From Neelides folsomi (Eukaryota > Arthropoda > Collembola > Neelipleona > Neelidae), in NCBI GenBank assembly GCA_034687125.1, contig JAQGBZ010000042.1, forward strand, positions 124,001 through 188,000: a DNA stretch of 64,000 bases, read 5' to 3'. Below, in pieces: positions 26,590-37,877 of the stretch (position 1 is its first letter; each line of letters begins with the position of its first letter). The notes beneath the pieces are model-generated. The model was not told where the DNA came from. It made no database searches and saw nothing but the letters and a program-made list of their open reading frames with translations. A program made the translations under genes and the position numbers.

Positions 26590-28271
26590 CAAATATGGGA
26601 GAGACAACGATAAACAAATAAATTCTGCTCGATTTTTCTAGCACAAAATGACAAAATTAAAACATGTAAAAGGGTTTTATTTTATGTAGTTCAAACTGCT
26701 ACCAATACTACTGGAAGACTATGGTACACCAAATGTAAATTAATTTCATTGTTTCAACTTTCGACGCTATTTTATTCGACTCTATTTTATTAAACTTATT
26801 TTCAATCATATTTGATCAATGAATATAAGTGCCCAGAAGATGTGTAGAAGCTTGGCATGGTACTTTTATACATAGTATTATTACATTCGAGACAATGTAA
26901 AGGAGGAAGATTACAGAGAGAAATAAACGCTTATAAATTACATTCCCTTCTTCCACTTGTAATTAATGAGAATATGAAGAGGATTTAAGACTCCAACCCA
27001 GTGAAAGACATGTGCACTTCTAAATTAATGCGAATTAAAACGATGTGAGAATTTCAATAGGAGAAACCCATTTTCAACATTAAGAAGGGAGAAAATGATG
27101 AATCTTCTTCCCATCTTACAATTCCCCATTTATCCTTTCGAGTGATTCTAATTATTGGCATTAATGAGGAGAGGGATTTGAAGTCTAATCGGATATTAAT
27201 CTGAATAAATTATAAATTATGCAAACATCATAACAAAATATTTAAAGTGATTTGCTAATTTCATTAATTGCTTTCCTTCTCTTATCTTGTCATTTCTTAC
27301 AAATAAATAAAAATAAATAAAAATGGGATTTTCAATCAATGCAATTAACGGTATGTATGTAAATTGATAGAAAATAGCAATTAATTAATGCTTTCATGTT
27401 TATTCAAGATTCCCGTAATTTCAATTCAATGGCTGAGATGAGTCTTTCGAACCTGAACTTTTTATGCAATTTTGATTGGAGCTCAAAAGGCTAAAGGCCA
27501 TCAGCAATCAAAAAGTCACAATTAAGAATGAAATGAGATCTGGAATGCATAGTGGGAATATAAAATAATTTTAGAGAAATAAAAAATGTGAATTGAATTA
27601 TCTTCTCGTGCTCCTCGTGATTGAACGGTAAATCAATCCGAGGTGAAGATGAGGAAATATTTCCCTAGGAATCCCCTTTTAGAGATAGAAAGGAAGACTC
27701 ATTTTATTTAAACATTTCATCCACTTAATATTCTACACCTCTCATAGTCAGATGCAAGTATGATATGTGTATTAAATTTCATTTGGCAGCCAGACACGAA
27801 GGCTCGGTGAACAATGGAGGATTGAATTCCTTCTTCATTTTCTTTATCTCATATAAATCATATATGTTATTATTACTCACAAAGAAGGGCAAATTTGCAT
27901 TCAGAAAGATAATGAGACAATCGTTACATAACTCTTGTCTATTTATGAACCTCCAATTATACACGGAGATTAAAATTGATTTATTGCAGTATAAGTTTTA
28001 ATTTAAGAGGTATTTAAATAATAAAAATAATGATACCAGAAGATACCACATTACCATTTCATTAAATTAGCAACGCTTGTTTTTCTTGGAATTAATAAAC
28101 AGCGTTTGATTGCTTATTGTTAGTTCTATTGGCTTAGAATATACATAATAGTTGTTATTTAATATAGTTGATTTTTAAATATTTTCAAAAAATCTTTAAA
28201 CCGTCACGTAAAACCGTAAATCTTTCTAAACCGTCTATTTAATTTTTATCATCAGGGCTGAGAAGTTTAGG
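26590..28271. other. Gene-free spacer
   Basis: AT-rich sequence with an imperfect AAATA-type tract at 27301-27324. The frames at 27765-28001 and its antisense partner are low-complexity in composition and have no family resemblance. No gene is supported. Confidence 0.5.
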
Positions 28272-28273
28272 TA

Positions 28274-28459
28274 CTGGTCAGTTTACAAATTCCTGGCACA
28301 CCGGGTCATAACATTTAAAAAGAAACAGTATTTTGAAATATTGAATTTCTAAATTACTCCAAGGATTTTTAAAACGTTTAATATAAATCAAACGTACAAA
28401 ATTCTGCTCCTATTTTAAAAGAGTTGGCGCGGTGTGCCAGGAATTTATAAACTTGCCAG
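28274..28459. mobile_element. 186-bp MITE with TA target duplication
   Basis: The left end runs CTGGTCAGTTTACAAATTCC and continues with TGGCACACCG. The right end, read in reverse complement, runs CTGGCAAGTTTATAAATTCC followed by the same TGGCACACCG. The ends are 30-34 bases long and differ at only a few positions. TA flanks both sides (28272-28273 and 28460-28461). The roughly 115-bp interior has no coding capacity. This is most simply a small Tc1/mariner-type MITE. Confidence 0.85.
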
Positions 28460-28461
28460 TA

Positions 28462-30718
28462 TATACCTTTTCTTTATTGGTCAGAAATGTTCAAAAAACT
28501 TTTGGCTAGGCATATTTCATATAAAATAGACCCCGATTATGCAATAAAATTCATACCTAATTTAGCATCGGCACCTTAATCACCTATTCGCATCTATTTT
28601 AACTATTGAAAACCTATTTCCCAAGTTTTTGCCAACATGTTTCTCAAAAACAATAAAAACACTTAAAATGGTCCCTCTAAATGACAATGTGAACATAATT
28701 GTAAACACATACTACCTATATCTATGCCTATATACAGGGAGGGCCATAAGTATCTTTCGTATCTTTTAATCTTTATCAATTTTCAATTTACAAATTCGTT
28801 TATATGATTTTCTGTTTATGAAGTCAATGGGTGGTGGGTAATCAACCTTAGGACAATATGAGGTTTTGAGAGCAAGATCTAATTACTCCTTTGTATTATT
28901 GAAATCACTCACTGATTGATGATTTGATTTGATTATAATATGAACTCTTATAAATTTCCAAGCTCTTAATTCATTTCCTTTGATTGGGGTGACTTACTGA
29001 GTTAACCATAATACTTGTCATTTATTTATTTGTAGATATCATTTTCCCCATTCGCTCCATTGTTACCTCCAAAGTAAATGATCCATTTCAATATCTCAAT
29101 GTACGGGATTTAAAGAGAACTATATTGACCTTTGTTTTAATAGACTGCTAATTAAATTTACAAGCATAATTTTGCCCATGCTTCTCTTTATCATCAACAA
29201 TGATCGCATAAAATATACTAATACACATCAAATCTAAGGATCGCGTCTTACGCAAGAAATACACAAGACATGGAGATCATATAACACACGATTTCTGATT
29301 TATATTGACGAGAGCTTATTGCTTTTGTTGTTTTGTTTTTCACCCCACCTCACTAACAATAACCATAAGACTAAGCCATGCTGAACAATTTAGATAACTC
29401 ACTGACAATGACTGAACGATTCCAATATTAATTCGCCCTTATGAACAAATGAGTAAATCGAGATTAGGCCTTTGAATGGATCTGACTTTGAATTAACTCA
29501 CTTGTTTATTAATGCCATTTAAGATTAAATCAGAGTTCAACATTCCAAGAGAATGGATGGGCCAAGGAATATAAAGTTATATTGAAAGCATGCAGTGATT
29601 ACATGCATGTATTCAACCAACTTTTGATTCATTCAAATACGAGAAACGAGAAAGGACTTGGCTTAATAATGTATCAGGTCAGGGTTGGTTCTTTAAAACC
29701 ACGACGCTGAATAAATAAAGACCCTCCTCCACTTCATAAAACCCGCACATACCTTGTGAACTCCTGATGATGAAAGGCGAAATGAATATTAAACTATTTC
29801 CAAGAACCGCTTTGCCAAATGGAAGAAATAGTTTTATATGAATTAATGATTCAAACATTCGTTCGTGGGTTTGGATTTAAGGCAAGAGGTGAATCAAAAG
29901 CCCGTTTTTTTCACATTACTAATGACATGGCTCTCCCTCAATGAACACAACTTGGAATTGGAGTTCCCCTCATAAAAGACGATTAATTTATCCTACTTGA
30001 CTCTCTCGCCAAAAAATGAATTTGAAAGAGGAAGGAAATCATCATCACTCATCAAAACCAACTCTCTTGTCCCATTCATGTAAATATAAAGGCGAGATAC
30101 AGAGTTCTCATAATATACAAAGATCCTTTGGGCTGTAGTAAATGTATGTAATGTATATAATAATGACGACCGGCCGGTTGAATAAAAGCGACTTGGGTTG
30201 ATTATACATATTAAATGATTCGCTGCTCCTCATTTTAATTCCTTAATGTCCAATCCACCTGGTTCTCATCCTGGGTATTATGACCAAGGATGAATCTATT
30301 TCGGATGGTTAATCTCATTAACGCTGCTACACAAAAAATTTCACCTTTCACCTTCCAACAGCGTTCATCGTGGATTGACGATTAGAATCAACAGGCAGCT
30401 GTAGTTTACATATAAAAGATGGAGTTATTAAAAATTATATCTCAATTAGCATTATTTTCCTCATAATAAACATGCGATGCATTTAAAAGTGGTTGCTCTT
30501 TTAATGAAACCTTACAAATCTTTCTTAATAAAATCTGAAGGATGTCTTATTTTAATGTACACTTTTAATACTTAATTTTGATCCTTAATAAATTTTAATA
30601 TTTCAATGAATAGTTACAGGATTGCTTAATATTTGTATGCATTTTTATATCAATATTCATCCTCGTGTTTAATTCGCATAAATGCATTGGCATAAACGAC
30701 ACTAATAATGTAAGAATG
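28462..30718. other. Gene-free spacer
   Basis: No open frame of note. At 28735 a word CAGGGAGGGCCATAAG follows TA and resembles the end of many Tc1/mariner-type elements, but no inverted partner was found nearby. A 10-bp palindrome ACCGGCCGGT lies near 30170. The remainder is A/T-rich with no recognisable structure. Confidence 0.5.
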
Positions 30719-30720
30719 TA

Positions 30721-30946
30721 CAGGGGCTGAGTCATATTATTTTACACGACCCAAATATCAGATCGCCCCAGAGCTGAATTCCCGCCTATATTTATTAAAA
30801 CGATTTGGAATTCAATTCTTTGTCATTCTTTGCTTTAATAATTATCATAATATTAAATTAATTCCTAATGGGAAAGAAATTAAATCAAGAAGTTGACGGC
30901 ATGGTCAGAGCTCTTCTCGCAGAAAAGTTATCCTACCAAGTTATTC
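30721..30946 (+). repeat. Left arm, about 226-bp TIR with transposase start
   Basis: The arm pairs with 31305-31528. It comprises the terminal CAGGGGCTGAGTC, an AT-rich leader, an ATG at 30868 and the first 26 codons. The match to the other arm stops just after the ATT of codon 26, where the two coding fragments diverge. Confidence 0.88.
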
Positions 30947-31074
30947 AACTTTTCTCTTCCGAAAATCCTCCAAGTCAACGTGAAATGGCTAGAAGGTTAA
31001 ATTTAAGTCAAAGGACAGCATGCCGTGTTTTAAGAGAAAAATTAAACAAAATAATGCTAATTAAGAAAAGTTAA
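30868..31074 (+). pseudogene. Tc1/mariner-type transposase, N-terminal fragment (left copy)
   Basis: The 68-residue frame starts MGKKLNQEVDGMVRALLAEK. Residues 1-26 are shared with the opposite fragment (differences at 19 and 24). Residues 28-60 contain FSSENPPSQREMARRLNLSQ followed by a basic helix, which looks like the second helix-turn-helix (RED-type subdomain) of a Tc1/mariner paired-like DNA-binding region. The first helix-turn-helix and its linker are missing, as if residues 26 and 27 now join across an internal deletion. The frame stops at TAA before any catalytic domain. It is non-functional as a transposase; a role as a DNA-binding fragment is only speculative. Confidence 0.75.
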
Positions 31075-31104
31075 ATCAACGACATATCATAATGAGGTTA
31101 TGAG

Positions 31105-31383
31105 TTAAGATGAGCGGTAAATTGGTGTATTGATAAAAATTGTTGAATTCTTTTTAATGTTTTGTCCACTTTTTTGGGGGGGTTGTATGATTGACGGGGT
31201 TGGTAGGTCATTGGTCTTTGCTTGCCTTCTTTTCTCGATATTCTTGGCAATATTCCTCACTGTGGATTTCGATATCTGGTGTCCCAATAGCACAACTATA
31301 TAGCGAATAACTGGGTAGGATAGCTTTCCTGCGAGAAGAGCTCTGACCATGCCGTCAACTTCTTGATTTAATTTCTTTCCCAT
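31105..31383 (-). pseudogene. Tc1/mariner-type transposase, N-terminal fragment (right copy)
   Basis: The 92-residue frame on the minus strand starts MGKKLNQEVDGMVRALLAGK. Residues 22-50 (VIRYIVVLLGHQISKSTVRN and onward) fit the first helix-turn-helix, with ISKSTVRNIAKNI as the recognition helix. They are followed by a basic Pro-rich linker (residues 51-75). After residue 75 the frame is Asn/Ile/Ser-rich and no longer resembles a transposase. The second helix-turn-helix seen in the left fragment and the whole catalytic domain are absent. The two fragments therefore hold complementary parts of one ancestral DNA-binding domain. Confidence 0.75.
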
Positions 31384-31528
31384 TGGGAATTAATTTAATA
31401 TTATGGTAATAATTAAAGCAAAGAATGACATAGCATTGAATTCCAAGGGGTTTTAATAAATATAGGCGGGAATTCAGCTCATGGGCGGTCTGATATTTGA
31501 GTTGTGTAAAATGAGATGACTCAGCCTG
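31305..31528 (-). repeat. Right arm, about 224-bp TIR with transposase start
   Basis: Reverse-complement partner of 30721-30946. It differs by scattered substitutions and small gaps, including a 2-base shorter terminus (CAGGCTG compared with CAGGGGCTG). The ATG lies at 31383 on the minus strand. Confidence 0.88.
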
Positions 31529-31530
31529 TA

Positions 31531-34503
31531 ATTAAGTGGAAGATTAATGGGAAATGTAATTTTGCAAAAATTTTTGCAAGAGCTTCAATTAAGCTTTTAT
31601 TATTAAGAAGATTTATAATCCACCTGAATAAAGAGAGGCAGATGATGCGACGGTGGCGTAAGATGAGGACATAACACAATGGCAAAACATATAGCTCCTT
31701 TTCTTTACATTTTCTCATTTTAAATATTGTCCTGTTTATGCACATTGAAAGGGAGTTTTTCCTCCCTGAAGAGAGTTATTCCAATTGCAGGAGTTGAAGT
31801 CTCGTTAGATTTAAAAGCTCATAAATAAACGCATAAAAGTTCTTTTTAACTTCAGTTTTTACGAGCCATATGAATTATGCTTTGAGAAACAAAATTGGGT
31901 TTCTTGACTTTGATTGAGCCTCAAAGTACACAAAAGGAAGCGATCTCCATTTTTTACGTTATCCTTCAAGTTCCTTTAAAAAACTACTCACTTACTACTT
32001 AACAAAATAATATTGTGGTATTGTGCTCAAAAAACTACATGGTTCTTTAAACTCTCAACCTGACTAGTTAAACGCACCAAAGTATCTACAACAATGGAAT
32101 GGTTGTAAAAGAATAGGAAATTTTGTATAACCAACTAATATAGCAATGGACCTATAATTGTTATAATGGATGTGCTGATTAAAACGAAGTGAATGGTTGT
32201 AAATTGCAAATATTTGCACTCCGTCTTTGGAACAGGGACAAGTTATTGTAATGATTATTGCATTTGCATCGTCAATTCAATAATTAATATTTTCTTCTTC
32301 TCCCACTTGCTCCTTATTTGGAAGTTGGGGTTAATAAAAATTGACACCTTGGACAAAGCATGAAGAGGGTGAGAGATTTATTCTACTCGATGGCCAAAGT
32401 GAAAGACAAAAGAATGAAAAGATCATGCTCTCTTAAATGCACTTTTTACTCTCTTGCTGAGACCCACTCAACCTCATCGCGCCTCTATTAATTTTTTACT
32501 AGAAATTAATTGACTTGGAAAATATTGAGGAGAGATTAGTTAATAAATAAATATTATCATATGCTATACATATTATACAATGTACCATAATGTGCAAATA
32601 ATATTATGTACAGAAGTAAATAGTGAAAGGGTTTTATTACAATGAATAGGAGTAGGCTCATAATTTTCAATTGACTTGTTTATTAGACGCAGAAGATTAA
32701 AATGCGTAGGATCTTCAGACCCTTCTTTTCACTTTGCTATAAATGACCATTCGAATTTCTCATTTTAATCCGTAGCCCATTAAAGGGCAAGAGTTTGAGC
32801 AATAGAGAATGATTAGCAAGTTTATAAGAGTTAATTATATATGCTTTTACTTTATTACTGTCGCTTCCTAGAACGGAAAAAATATATTACCAGGTAGTTA
32901 ATTAGTTCTTATAAATAATCGAATAAAATTAAAATATTTTTATCCTTGGACAGAAAAATTTAATAATTTTCTATTGATAACTTTCAACCTGATTGGTTTG
33001 GTCCAACCTTAACATTTAAATATTAAAAAAGAAATTCTTAATTGGCGCTCTTGAAGATGGTCGAAGGCGTTCAGAATTTATAAATAGGAAAAAGCACCAT
33101 AAAATTGCGTAATTATCTTAATTGCACTCGGTCCTTTTAATCAAGAAAGTAAGGTAATTAAGAAATCATCGCGCTAATTCTTAATGTAAGAATCATCAAT
33201 GATGTTTGCTTAAGCTTTGAAGAGAAATTCAAGGCTCGCTCATTAAGGAAATCACCAGAAGATTCGCACTTATCCTAATTAAGAATATCCCTCCATCAAA
33301 TTCAAAGCTGGATCCTCCGCCCAATAACTTGTGCAAATTGAATCTCATAATCACAATCTCAATTAATTTGACATAAAGACATAATAAAATTAAGGGAAAC
33401 AAACAAAATTTTCATTATTTATCTTCCTCATCATAAATCAGGGAAGAACTACAAGTTATAAAAAAACCTCAAAGTGAAGCGAAACACAAATTAAAGCTGG
33501 TCATAATAATAGCGAAATTCACAAATCCAACTTGTGAGAATTTATTTATCTTTCCGTTGGTCCGCACAGGAAATATAAAACACATCCAACCTTTTTTATC
33601 CGCTATATTTAGTATGAATGATGAGAGAAGAATTTCCGAGAATGAGAGTGAGCGGTGGATCAAATCTTGATTGTGATATGATTAGCGAATCTCTCCAAGT
33701 GTGACCCATTTTAAATGATGTATGTATCATAATCCCTCATCCGTCAACCTCACATACTCACTCACTCATGCTCAAAGATAGGAATAAATGGTGGGGTTGC
33801 GGTGAGAGAAGAAGGCAGGTGTGTACTATATTAATGGGACAACGATCTTGTCTCCACGAGCCCTCAAACCCTGAAACCGTAGAGAATAGGATAAAGACAG
33901 TTAAAAAATCAAAATCCTCAAGTTCAAAGAGTTATCCTTTAAATAAATCCTTTTCTCTCATTTGAATACCGACCTCGATTCCACGTCTGAAAATGAATTT
34001 CCTCCACTTCCTCTCTTTCGCTAATCGTTTTTACGTCTCTTCTCAATGAGAAAAATGCAACGGCAATCTAATCAGGATCAATTCCATTGAAAAGAAAGGA
34101 GGAACTTCTTCTTTGATTAAAACTTACATCTACATCACCAACTCACTGACTGTGAGTTAATAATTATCCCAGACATAAAATGTTAAATAATATGAATGGG
34201 CATTGCGACCCTTTTACGATCATCATTTGGTATTCTAGTAAATGAGGGCTCATATCGCATTCCTTCTAAACACCTATTTGGCTTCGTGGTGAAGGTTTGA
34301 AAAGGAAGGAACTGTGACACAATGACAGAAAGATCGATTCATCATTTCAAATGAATGTATTTAGGGATGTGGTACATATGGCACATACAAACGGAGTACA
34401 AACGGAGATCAAACAGCTTTCCATTTCCTCCCTGATAAAAGATGACTTAATTGTGAACCTAATTATGAATGGTGGAGAGTCAGCAGAGGGTAATATGGAT
34501 AAA
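31531..34503. other. Gene-free spacer
   Basis: AT-rich with no recognisable gene. The frames at 31521-31745 and 33469-33663 are antisense to A/T-rich sequence, and the one at 33768-33965 is short and basic; none resembles a known family. No inverted-repeat element was found in this interval. Confidence 0.5.
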
Positions 34504-34505
34504 TA

Positions 34506-34884
34506 CCCTGTTTCCCCGCATATAACCCGCGGATTATCTATTGTTTGTGAGGGTCTGGCTGCGGATTATATGCGAGGGCGGATTATCTAATGATAATAAT
34601 TGAATTCAAATTTTTAAATTTAGAAGTGTAACTTTTCCTTGTCTTTTAGGTTTCCTTGTCTAATCGAGTGTTTGAAGAAGACATTTTTAATGCGAGCACG
34701 AAAAAGGAATTCAAGCTTTCTTTGATTGATTTAAAAAGTACATTATATATTAGCAGCATTTGTACTATACATACCTTAAATTGAGTGTGGATTATCTAAC
34801 GTTTTCATTTTGTGTAAAAAAATCTGCGGATTATATGCAAAGGCGGATTATATACGAGGGCGGAGTATATGCGGGGAAACAGGG
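34506..34884. mobile_element. 379-bp MITE with CCCTGTTTCCCC ends and TA duplication
   Basis: Both ends read inward as CCCTGTTTCCCCGCATATA and are flanked by TA (34504-34505 and 34885-34886). Just inside each end are further copies of a CGGATTATATGCGAGGG-type word: several near 34530-34590 and two or three near 34820-34870. These give subterminal repeats that may be transposase binding sites. The interior has no transposase. The TA duplication supports the Tc1/mariner superfamily, possibly a pogo-like branch, but the branch is inferred. Confidence 0.88.
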
Positions 34885-37847
34885 TAGATAAAATGGATAT
34901 GCCACTTTCCACACCTCGGATAAAAAAGATTAAAAACTCTCCATATAAGGGCAGATTTAAAAATATTAATGTGATGATCTCCCTCTGATTAAAGACGAAT
35001 CAGCACGAAATGGTCAAAATTGACTTGAGATTAAATTTCCCTTAAATTACACCTATCTAAATGTACTGGTCTAATTGGTTAAAGCCTTAACGTTTAACCC
35101 ATTTAAATGTATTTGTATAATAAACATTATGTTTTCTAAACATCGCAGTATTTAGGCATTTGGATTGTTCCGCCCTTCAGTGTTTAAATGTCTTATTAAG
35201 AGAACCAGGGCGTAAGGAATTAAAAAAGGCCTAAACTTGTCAATTTCTCAGTCAATAGCCATCGTGCAATTTGGGCCAACCCCCATAGCCACAGGCCAAA
35301 TGTCACTTTGACCTGAAGTAAGTTCCATTAATTTGATTCCAAGAACCTTCTTTACGTCTACCTACATACATCATGTATTTTACATCTACTTTGATACGTG
35401 ATGAAGAAATGAACAGCATTTGACTTCCCTTTACCCATTGTGACCCTTAAATGGCAAAGTGCTAAATTCCCATTCCGGGCCAAACCTGATGTTCAGAGAC
35501 TTCAGAGGCCCAGGGTTAACAAAGGAGGGTGAGGAGAGCAAATAGAAAAATGAGCATTCAAATTCCCAAACTATTGTCCTTATTCAAAATAGGGCCCATT
35601 CTGGGAGCCGCCATTTGGGAACAATTAGCGCCCGCGTTCCGCAATTCATTTTCTTCACTTTCTGCCCCGTCACCCGCCCATTCCACACATCCAAACCTCA
35701 CCGGCAGTGTTTAATTAAAAGAGTCTTGGCTCAATTACAGGTCTGATTAATCAAAAGCCCTCTCCGCGCTCCCAAATAAAGACATGAGAAAAAATGAATG
35801 AAGAGGATTCAACTCTTTCTGAAGGGGAAAGTTAATGAGGTGAGAAATCGAACGACTGAGCCTGTGGTTCTTCAGTTCTTTGCTAGACCCCTTGTTTCGC
35901 TCGCCCTTAATTTCCATTCCGATTATGCGAACCGCCGCTAATGAATGAAGATTAATTTGCACCTGGCTCCAACACGTCTTTGATTCGAAATGAATGAGCT
36001 CAGGACACGGCCGATCGACACAATCCATATCATGACAGGGCAAGTAAGCAGAAGCGAGTAATCGGCAGTGTAATTAATTAAAAACACCTTAATTTCCTTA
36101 ATAGACCTGTTACTCCAAGTTTCTCTCGTGATGACCTAAACCTCAAAACCCGAAAAATTCAATTAATGTAATTATTCTCCTCTCTTTTAAAAATACCTGA
36201 TGCTCAATTTGGCCTAATAGAAATAACAAATGATGAGCGTATAAAAATACAGATAATACTTTATTTCCTCAATGTATGCAATGCTAAGGGAAATAACAAA
36301 TATCCATCCAATTTCAATCCATTTCCTCAACTTGGAACGAAACGGTTAAAAACATCATTTATTATTTTTAGCCATGAAGGAAACAAAGGAGTTTGTTAGA
36401 AGCTGATTGTCCCCACGAGTTAATTGCAACATGCCCAGTTGGTCCTATATTTAAATAGCGCCTTTGGGGACAATGGGAGCTAATAATTGCGAATGACTAC
36501 AAGTGTCACCGTCAACCTTGTTTTAACCTTAATTTAATGCCTAAATGGTCTCCAGTCCTGGTGGATTCAATTTCACAAGGAATTATCTTCATGATTTATT
36601 TGGCCCTCTCATGTTACTCAATAATGAAATTATGAAAGGCATTATAAATGTCAAGAAAATCATCTCTCTTATCTTTCCTAGTAAATTATGCATACTTTGA
36701 GGACAAATGGCCATTTAATGGTGACGAATAACATCTCCAAGTTTTTCCCCAACGGCCAGCCGCTCTGTTGTGAGAGATAGAGCAATCAAATAAATCTACT
36801 TTATTAATGCCATTACATAAAACTTCTGATGGGAAATGTATGAAAATGATAGCGTGAAATTTGCTTTTTTATATCTCATCAACTCCAACCACGTTATTAT
36901 TCCGCATGTACTGAATAGTGTAAGTGCGATCTTTTGACTCTTTGGTAAGATGGGAAATAATATTCATATATGTAAATCATTGACTCTGGCACATGTATCT
37001 TGACCGTTGGGTCAAGATTATTCATAATGAGGCCTTCTGGTCGAATATCAAGTGTGCGCTGAACAAAAAAGGTAATTGTAATTTGTATCTCTCCCGACTC
37101 GGAGGAAGAAGATGAGTAGGATGGGTGAGGAGAAGAAGTAAGGCAGAGTTAATGGGTTTAATATTCACATTCATCAACCTCTTCCTGTCCAAGGCTCGAA
37201 AACAAAAGGAGATGTTTGGATCATATATCAAAACTTCAGCTGTTGATTCTCTGATGTTCTTCAGCTCGCTCAACCAAAACACACAGCAGAGCAGATGTGA
37301 TTCAAATTCAAATGATCCATCCTCCGCTTTAGTTCGCATCACTCTTACAAATACTGATAATAACAGGAGAACAACCATTTAATAACACTTTTCAAATTAA
37401 TGAAGAGCATTGAAGTGGATAAAAGGTAGGTTTTGTATGGAGAATGGATCATATTCTCGCGCACCCGCCTTCAAAAGCAACAATTAATATCAACGTAGTT
37501 ATACACAATAAAATTATTCTGCAATCTCTTCACATTTTTACTATTACAAATTCAAATTACTCATGCACATATTTATCTAATAAAAGTATATTTACTAATA
37601 AGTACGTATACTCTAATACTATTATTGTATACTATCTGTATATAAAGTTATTATTATCGAGTATACTAAATCCTATTTCATTTTTTAATTTTGTGTTTAG
37701 TCATCCGCAAGTAAGAAATTAGATATAAGACATGTGGAAAAATAATAAACTTGTTAGATCACTCTCTCTGTCAATTAAGCTTGGAAATGAAATTTGAACC
37801 TTATTTAAAATTCACACACTTCGAGTCGGAGAGAGCTATGGAATGAA

Positions 37848-37877
37848 ACACGGCGTTTTTCCTTCTCTTCGCCGTGT
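37848..37877. repeat. Stem-loop with 8-bp GC-rich arms
   Basis: ACACGGCG and CGCCGTGT pair perfectly around a 14-base pyrimidine-only loop. A bacterial terminator reading is not sensible in this context. It is recorded as a local structure of unknown meaning. Confidence 0.6.

Larger units (their letters stand above)
30721..31528. mobile_element. Palindromic Tc1/mariner-type element made of two 5' ends
   Basis: The element is bounded by TA on both sides (30719-30720 and 31529-31530). Its ends are inverted copies beginning CAGGGGCTGAGTC on the left and CAGGCTGAGTC on the right. The two arms (30721-30946 and 31305-31528) stay similar for about 225 bases. Each holds the terminus, the untranslated leader and the first 26 codons of the same transposase reading inward. 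No 3' half and no catalytic DDE/D region is present. It is therefore a head-to-head pair of 5' ends sharing one target duplication, a structure expected from inverted duplication or aberrant repair during transposition. It cannot encode an active enzyme but could be mobilised by one that recognises the termini. Confidence 0.9.

Noticed and set aside
28735-28765. TA followed by CAGGGAGGGCCATAAG, similar to Tc1/mariner-type ends
   Set aside because: No inverted copy was found within the following or preceding few kilobases; it could be a truncated relic or chance.
35066-35090. TGGTCTAATTGGTTAAAGC, resembling a tRNA or SINE A box
   Set aside because: No B box of the GGTTCGANNCC type lies at the required distance and no cloverleaf can be drawn.
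37022-37382. Overlapping 118- and 85-codon frames on opposite strands
   Set aside because: The plus-strand frame has no ATG start, both cover the same DNA, and neither has a recognisable motif.
37848-37877. GC-rich stem followed by mixed sequence, like an intrinsic terminator
   Set aside because: Intrinsic terminators are bacterial; the pyrimidine run lies in the loop rather than after the stem, and the context is eukaryotic.
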